NCBI GenBank assembly: GCA_025363025.1
Contig: JANYEO010000090.1
Location: 1-17,029, forward strand
Direction: 5' to 3'
Length of the DNA: 17,029 bases
Source: Opitutia bacterium
Lineage (GTDB): Bacteria; Verrucomicrobiota; Verrucomicrobiia; Opitutales; JANYEO01
Shown here: positions 13,250 through 17,029 of the stretch, piece after piece
How positions within the stretch are numbered: position 1 is the first letter of the stretch
Layout of the letters: each line of letters starts with the position of its first letter
Translations under genes and position numbers: made by a program
The notes under the pieces: generated by a model
What the model was told of the DNA's origin: nothing
Database searches by the model: none
What the model saw: only the letters and a program-made list of their open reading frames with translations

Positions 13250-15421
13250 ATGCCCCTTTCCCTTGATGCTCTTAGTACGTGTGACGCCCGATTCAACCAA
13301 ATAGCTACAGAGCTTGCCTTGGCGAAGCCCAATACCCAAGACGGACTCGTCCCGCTGTATTCCCTCTTAGGAGAATTAATAGATTATACTCAAAATGAGC
13401 CCTTCATGGTTGAGGCTTGCCGTGAGCTAGAAGGCAAACTCAGCGCTCTCTTAGATTCCGGCGAAGGGATGGACCCCAACTGCTTAAATTACATACAAGC
13501 CTTTATTACGTGGGGAATGGAAATGATTGAAACGATACAAGCCGGAGGCGCTTGTACCCCCTTTGAATATGCTATCGAAAGCGACATGGCAGAGGCCACA
13601 ACCCAAGCAGCAGGGCCCGTACTAGAAGTTGAAGAAGGCTTAGACATACTACTTGAACTTAACCCAGACCAAGACCGCGAATTATTAGAGGAATTCCATA
13701 CCGAGGCCAATGATCACTTAGAACAGATTGAAGCCAATTTGCTTGTATTAGAAAAAAACCCAGCGGATGCAGAGACACTCAACGGCCTCTTCCGCTCCTT
13801 CCATACGATTAAAGGCGTTTCCGGTTTTCTAAGGCTACTGCCCATTCAAAAATTAGCCCATGAAGTAGAGTCCCTCATGGACCATGCGCGTAAAGGCAAG
13901 TTTGTACTAAGCTCTGGCATGATAACCCTGATTTTGCAGGTACAAGATACCATGAAGGCTTTTGTTACTCAAATAGCAGGGGCATTACAAAAAGGGCAGT
14001 TACCAACGGAAATAATCCCCGTCTCCCACCTCGTAGCCCAAGTACGTCGCTTTATACAAATTGCCTTAGGTGAAATTATTGAAGGCGCCAGTGGAACGGT
14101 TGAAATGTCTTTTAAACAACCCGTAGCTCAAAAAAGCCCTGAAAAAACAGATAGCAAATCCGCACCACAAAAAGTGGCCAGCACCCCCACCCCACCCGCT
14201 AAAACAACTGCGGCCCCTTTTGACGCCAAAGATGCGGCAAAGCATGCGGCAAATGCAGCTGATACAGCTACCATCCGGGTTAACACCGTTAAGCTAGATA
14301 ACTTAATGGATATGGTAGGGGAGCTTGTCATTGTACAAAGCCAGCTGCAAGAAGCCGCACGGGCAACTCAAAGCCAAGGCCTCTTCCTCCGCAGCCTCGG
14401 CCAACTAACGCGTATCTCCAAAGACCTGCAGCACACAACCATGTCCCTACGCATGGTTCCCGTAAAGCCTTCTTTCCAAAAAGTAAGCCGTATGGTCCGC
14501 GATTTAGCCAAAACCTCCGGCAAAGAAGTAGAGCTTTTTATATTTGGAGAAGATACGGAGCTCGACCGCAATGTAGTTGAGCAAATTAGCGACCCTCTCG
14601 TCCATATGATCCGCAATGCGATTGATCATGGCCTTGAAAACCCTGAAGAACGCGCCAAAACAAGCAAGCCGACTGTTGGGCGGATTGAACTTAAAGCCTA
14701 CCACATGGGCAGCAACATCATCATCGAAATGTCTGATGACGGTAAAGGTATTAACGGTAGCAAAGTATTAGCTAAAGCCATTTCAAACGGTCTTATTGCA
14801 GAAGATAACAAACTTACGGAGCAAGAAATCGTTAACCTCATCTTTGCCCCAGGCCTTTCTACTGCTGAAAAAATAACAGATATTTCAGGCCGCGGTGTAG
14901 GTATGGACGTTGTTAAACGCAATATTGAGCAAATGAGAGGAACAGTCGAAGTCTCCACAGTACTCGGCCACGGGACAACCTTTACAGTCAAGCTCCCCCT
15001 AACAATGGCCATTATCGATGGCCTCATCATTGGGGTCGGGGAAGACCGCTTTATATTGCCTACGAATTCCGTCAAAATTGCGCTACGCCCCACGGCCAAC
15101 CAATTTACCACGATGCAAGGCAAGGCAGAACTCTTGCATTGGCGAGGGCAGTCCATCCCGCTCATCCGTCTCTACAAGCACTTTAAAATACCCGCCAAAA
15201 TCGAAGATCCAACAGAGGGAATTGTTGTCATCCTCGAAGTATTTGGGAAGACCTATGGGCTGATGGCAGATGACTTAGTTTCTAAACAAGAAGTCGTCAT
15301 TAAAAACTTAGGCAACCTCCTACAAAACCGTCCAGGCATTGCCGGGGGCGCTATTTTAGGGGATGGCTCCATCGCCCTCATATTAGACCCCGTAGGGCTA
15401 TGTGCAGCGGCATTGAAATAG
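13250..15421 (+). CDS. cheA: Chemotaxis histidine kinase CheA
   Basis: CheA autophosphorylates on histidine in response to receptor signals and passes the phosphate to response regulators. This 723-residue protein has an unusual 135-residue N-terminal region of unknown type. The HPt (P1) domain is at about 140-245 with phospho-accepting H185 in FHTIKGVSGFL. A Pro/Ala/Lys-rich linker covers about 290-340, with no recognisable P2 CheY-binding domain. The P3 dimerisation domain starts with TIRVNTVKLDNLMDMVGELV near 341. The P4 ATPase has the N box VHMIRNAIDHGLE (about 451), the G1 box DDGKGI (496) and the G2 box GRGVGMDVV (547). The CheW-like P5 domain runs from about 590 to the end. cheW and cheD are in a separate operon about 10 kb away. 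The ATG at 13250 lacks a Shine-Dalgarno. Confidence 0.94.
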   Translation: MPLSLDALSTCDARFNQIATELALAKPNTQDGLVPLYSLLGELIDYTQNEPFMVEACRELEGKLSALLDSGEGMDPNCLNYIQAFITWGMEMIETIQAGGACTPFEYAIESDMAEATTQAAGPVLEVEEGLDILLELNPDQDRELLEEFHTEANDHLEQIEANLLVLEKNPADAETLNGLFRSFHTIKGVSGFLRLLPIQKLAHEVESLMDHARKGKFVLSSGMITLILQVQDTMKAFVTQIAGALQKGQLPTEIIPVSHLVAQVRRFIQIALGEIIEGASGTVEMSFKQPVAQKSPEKTDSKSAPQKVASTPTPPAKTTAAPFDAKDAAKHAANAADTATIRVNTVKLDNLMDMVGELVIVQSQLQEAARATQSQGLFLRSLGQLTRISKDLQHTTMSLRMVPVKPSFQKVSRMVRDLAKTSGKEVELFIFGEDTELDRNVVEQISDPLVHMIRNAIDHGLENPEERAKTSKPTVGRIELKAYHMGSNIIIEMSDDGKGINGSKVLAKAISNGLIAEDNKLTEQEIVNLIFAPGLSTAEKITDISGRGVGMDVVKRNIEQMRGTVEVSTVLGHGTTFTVKLPLTMAIIDGLIIGVGEDRFILPTNSVKIALRPTANQFTTMQGKAELLHWRGQSIPLIRLYKHFKIPAKIEDPTEGIVVILEVFGKTYGLMADDLVSKQEVVIKNLGNLLQNRPGIAGGAILGDGSIALILDPVGLCAAALK

Positions 15422-15446
15422 AAAAAAGACCTTTTGCGTGCAGGCC

Positions 15447-15830
15447 TTACCCTCCTGCGCGAACAGTCTGATACCCTTCAGCTTTTAAAAAAGCTTCAAG
15501 GGTATCTCTATGATCTCCTTGAATCACAAATTGGCCTTGCTTTAGAGCGCCGCCGGCACCGCATTCATTTTTCATGCGCTTTAGCAGCGCTTCAGATTCC
15601 GCGGCAGGGATAGCCTCTACCCCGGAAATCGTCGTAACCGTTTTGCCGGCGCGCCCGGCTTTTTCCCGCCGAATATCGAGCCGGCCTTTCTTTGGCTGCT
15701 TGATTATGCGCTTATCAATCCCTTTTTGAGGAAGAGGAGCCACTTTTAAGCCCTCGTCTGAAAGCGTATCAAAAGGGTTGGGAACAAACGACTCCAAAGG
15801 CGAAAAGGGGGCAATGCGCAGTTTTTTCAT
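15447..15830 (-). CDS. SUI1/eIF1-family translation factor (YciH-like)
   Basis: A 127-residue protein whose C-terminal part (about 50-124) is a SUI1 domain. RREKAGRAGKTVTTI, the loop ECGAGGALKQGQ (89-100) and IQGDHRDTL (103-111) are the family signatures. In eukaryotes and archaea eIF1 controls start-codon selection on the small ribosomal subunit; E. coli YciH can act on initiation in vitro, but the role of bacterial members is less clear. The N-terminal 45 residues are basic and probably disordered. It converges on cheA with 25 bp between stops and diverges from sucA across 139 bp of AT-rich spacer. No Shine-Dalgarno precedes its ATG. Confidence 0.92.
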   Translation of the reverse strand: MKKLRIAPFSPLESFVPNPFDTLSDEGLKVAPLPQKGIDKRIIKQPKKGRLDIRREKAGRAGKTVTTISGVEAIPAAESEALLKRMKNECGAGGALKQGQFVIQGDHRDTLEAFLKAEGYQTVRAGG

Positions 15831-15969
15831 TTAAAAACAAGGTGAAAGCTTTTAATTAAGCAAAATATACGGTAAATATGAATACAGCAATCGCTTGAAG
15901 CTTGAAATAGGAGAATGCTGTAGTTAATTCCATTAATTCGAATTTGATAACTTTATATATCACGCGTCG

Positions 15970-17029
15970 ATGAAAAACCTAAATGCGGCCAATCGCTGGA
16001 ATGCTGATCTTATCGATCAACACTATAATACGTGGCTAAATGCCCCGGAAATGCTCACGCCGGAATGGCGCGCCTTCTTCGAAGGTTTTGAACTAGCAGC
16101 AGGAGGCGATGCTGGGGCAAAGACTAACGCTAATGGACTTAGCCGTTCGGAGCTCCTCATGTTAGAGGCCTTACAGGCTTATCGAACTATGGGGCATACC
16201 CAAGCAACCCTCGACCCGCTCAGTACGGCCCCACAGACAAATCTCCTTTTATCAGAAGATACACTAGGCCTTACCACGGAGGTGTTGGCCGGCAGCTACC
16301 ACTTCCCCACCTATCGTGGCGGGCAAACCCTTGATGCAAAAGCCCTTATCGAGGCGCTTAAAAAAACCTATTGCGGTAACATCGGCTACGAATACCTGCA
16401 CGTTCAAGACCCGGTAAAACGCCAATGGCTAGAAGATGCCATTGAGACAGACAAGCCGTACACCTTCTCCAAGGCCCAAAAATGCCGTATGCTGGAGAAA
16501 ATTACCCAGGGTGAAGCTTTCGAACGCTTCCTCCATACCCGTTTTGTTGGGCAAAAGCGCTTTTCCCTCGAAGGCGGCGAAGTCCTCATGGCAGCGCTAG
16601 ACCTAATCGCCCAAGAAGGCCCTGAAATGGGGATTGAAGAGATCTACGTTGGCATGGCCCACCGCGGCCGCTTAAATGTACTGACGAATTATATTGGCAA
16701 ATCCCACGTCCACCTCTTTCGCGATTTTACTGAAGGCTATTTGCCCGATAATACCTATGGCGATGGGGACGTAAAGTACCACCTAGGCTACCACAAGACG
16801 CACACAACGGTTAAAGGCAAAAAGGTAGACCTGCACCTAGCCTACAACCCAAGCCACTTAGAGGCCGTTAACGCTATCGTCAGCGGCTCCGTACGGGCCC
16901 GTCAGGACGAAAAAGGCAAAAATAGCACCAAAAAAGTCCTCCCCCTCGTCATCCATGGGGATGCTGCCGTTATCGGCCAAGGCATCGTGGCAGAGCTGAT
17001 GAATTTGGCCCGGTTAAAGGGCTACACCA
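15970..17029 (+). CDS. sucA: 2-oxoglutarate dehydrogenase E1 component (partial)
   Basis: The first 353 residues of the thiamine-diphosphate-dependent E1 subunit, which decarboxylates 2-oxoglutarate in the TCA cycle and passes the succinyl group to the E2 subunit. Recognisable are the N-terminal segment LTPEWRAFFEGFE, GYEYLHVQDPVKRQWL, KRFSLEGGE, GMAHRGRLNVL near residue 228, GDVKYHLGYHKTH, LAYNPSHLEAVNAIV and HGDAAVIGQG. These follow the order in E. coli SucA. The frame is open to the right edge, so the C-terminal two-thirds or so and any sucB lie outside. The ATG at 15970 gives a good family N-terminus; no Shine-Dalgarno is seen. The presence of the gene suggests an oxidative TCA cycle. Confidence 0.95.
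   Translation, partial: MKNLNAANRWNADLIDQHYNTWLNAPEMLTPEWRAFFEGFELAAGGDAGAKTNANGLSRSELLMLEALQAYRTMGHTQATLDPLSTAPQTNLLLSEDTLGLTTEVLAGSYHFPTYRGGQTLDAKALIEALKKTYCGNIGYEYLHVQDPVKRQWLEDAIETDKPYTFSKAQKCRMLEKITQGEAFERFLHTRFVGQKRFSLEGGEVLMAALDLIAQEGPEMGIEEIYVGMAHRGRLNVLTNYIGKSHVHLFRDFTEGYLPDNTYGDGDVKYHLGYHKTHTTVKGKKVDLHLAYNPSHLEAVNAIVSGSVRARQDEKGKNSTKKVLPLVIHGDAAVIGQGIVAELMNLARLKGYT

Noticed and set aside
14698..15165. 155-codon minus-strand frame inside cheA
   Set aside because: The plus strand encodes the conserved CheA ATPase motifs here; the antisense product is low-complexity and unrecognisable.
15422..15446. Intrinsic terminator between cheA and the SUI1 gene
   Set aside because: The 25-bp gap has A- and T-runs but no GC-rich stem followed by a T tract on either strand.

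Overview
The window reads as a core chromosomal segment of a motile Gram-negative (diderm) bacterium. lpxK (lipid A), a periplasmic SurA/PpiC-type chaperone, a 2-oxoglutarate dehydrogenase E1 and a chemotaxis set point to an aerobic or facultative LPS-bearing cell with flagella. A SUI1/eIF1-like protein, a eukaryote-like SET-domain protein and the order parA-rnc-mfd-ppiC suggest the Verrucomicrobiota (Opitutae-like). That placement is an impression from gene content, not a computed phylogeny.

Layout, left to right. Positions 1-3075 hold a minus-strand chemotaxis operon: response regulator with a degenerate HD-GYP domain, then cheW, an unrecognised 170-residue protein, cheD, and a second cheD-like gene cut by the window edge. 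A good flagellar sigma-28-type promoter (minus strand, 3230-3256) lies upstream. After a 443-bp divergent spacer, 3519-9743 is a plus-strand block: parA, rnc, mfd, ppiC-type chaperone. Convergent to it is a minus-strand pair, lpxK then an alpha/beta hydrolase (11805-9752). Next are tRNA-Val(CAC), a SET-domain gene, and RNase P RNA on the minus strand. cheA (plus) follows with a weaker sigma-28-like promoter, then the SUI1 gene (minus), and finally the 5' part of sucA (plus), cut by the right edge.

Two things stand out. First, three copies of a roughly 125-bp interspersed palindromic element lie at 3305-3428, 5108-5235 and 12580-12703. The central part is shared, while the outer arms of copy 1 differ in sequence but still pair with each other. 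The right arm of copy 2 supplies the likely start codon of mfd. Second, none of the starts examined has a convincing Shine-Dalgarno sequence, in a window that also encodes a SUI1 protein.

The chemotaxis genes are split between two loci (cheA apart from cheW/cheD/response regulator). They may be tied together by sigma-28-like promoters. The signalling proteins are atypical: the HD-GYP domain lacks its HD pair, the second CheD-like protein lacks the catalytic threonine, and CheA has an extra N-terminal region and no recognisable P2 domain.
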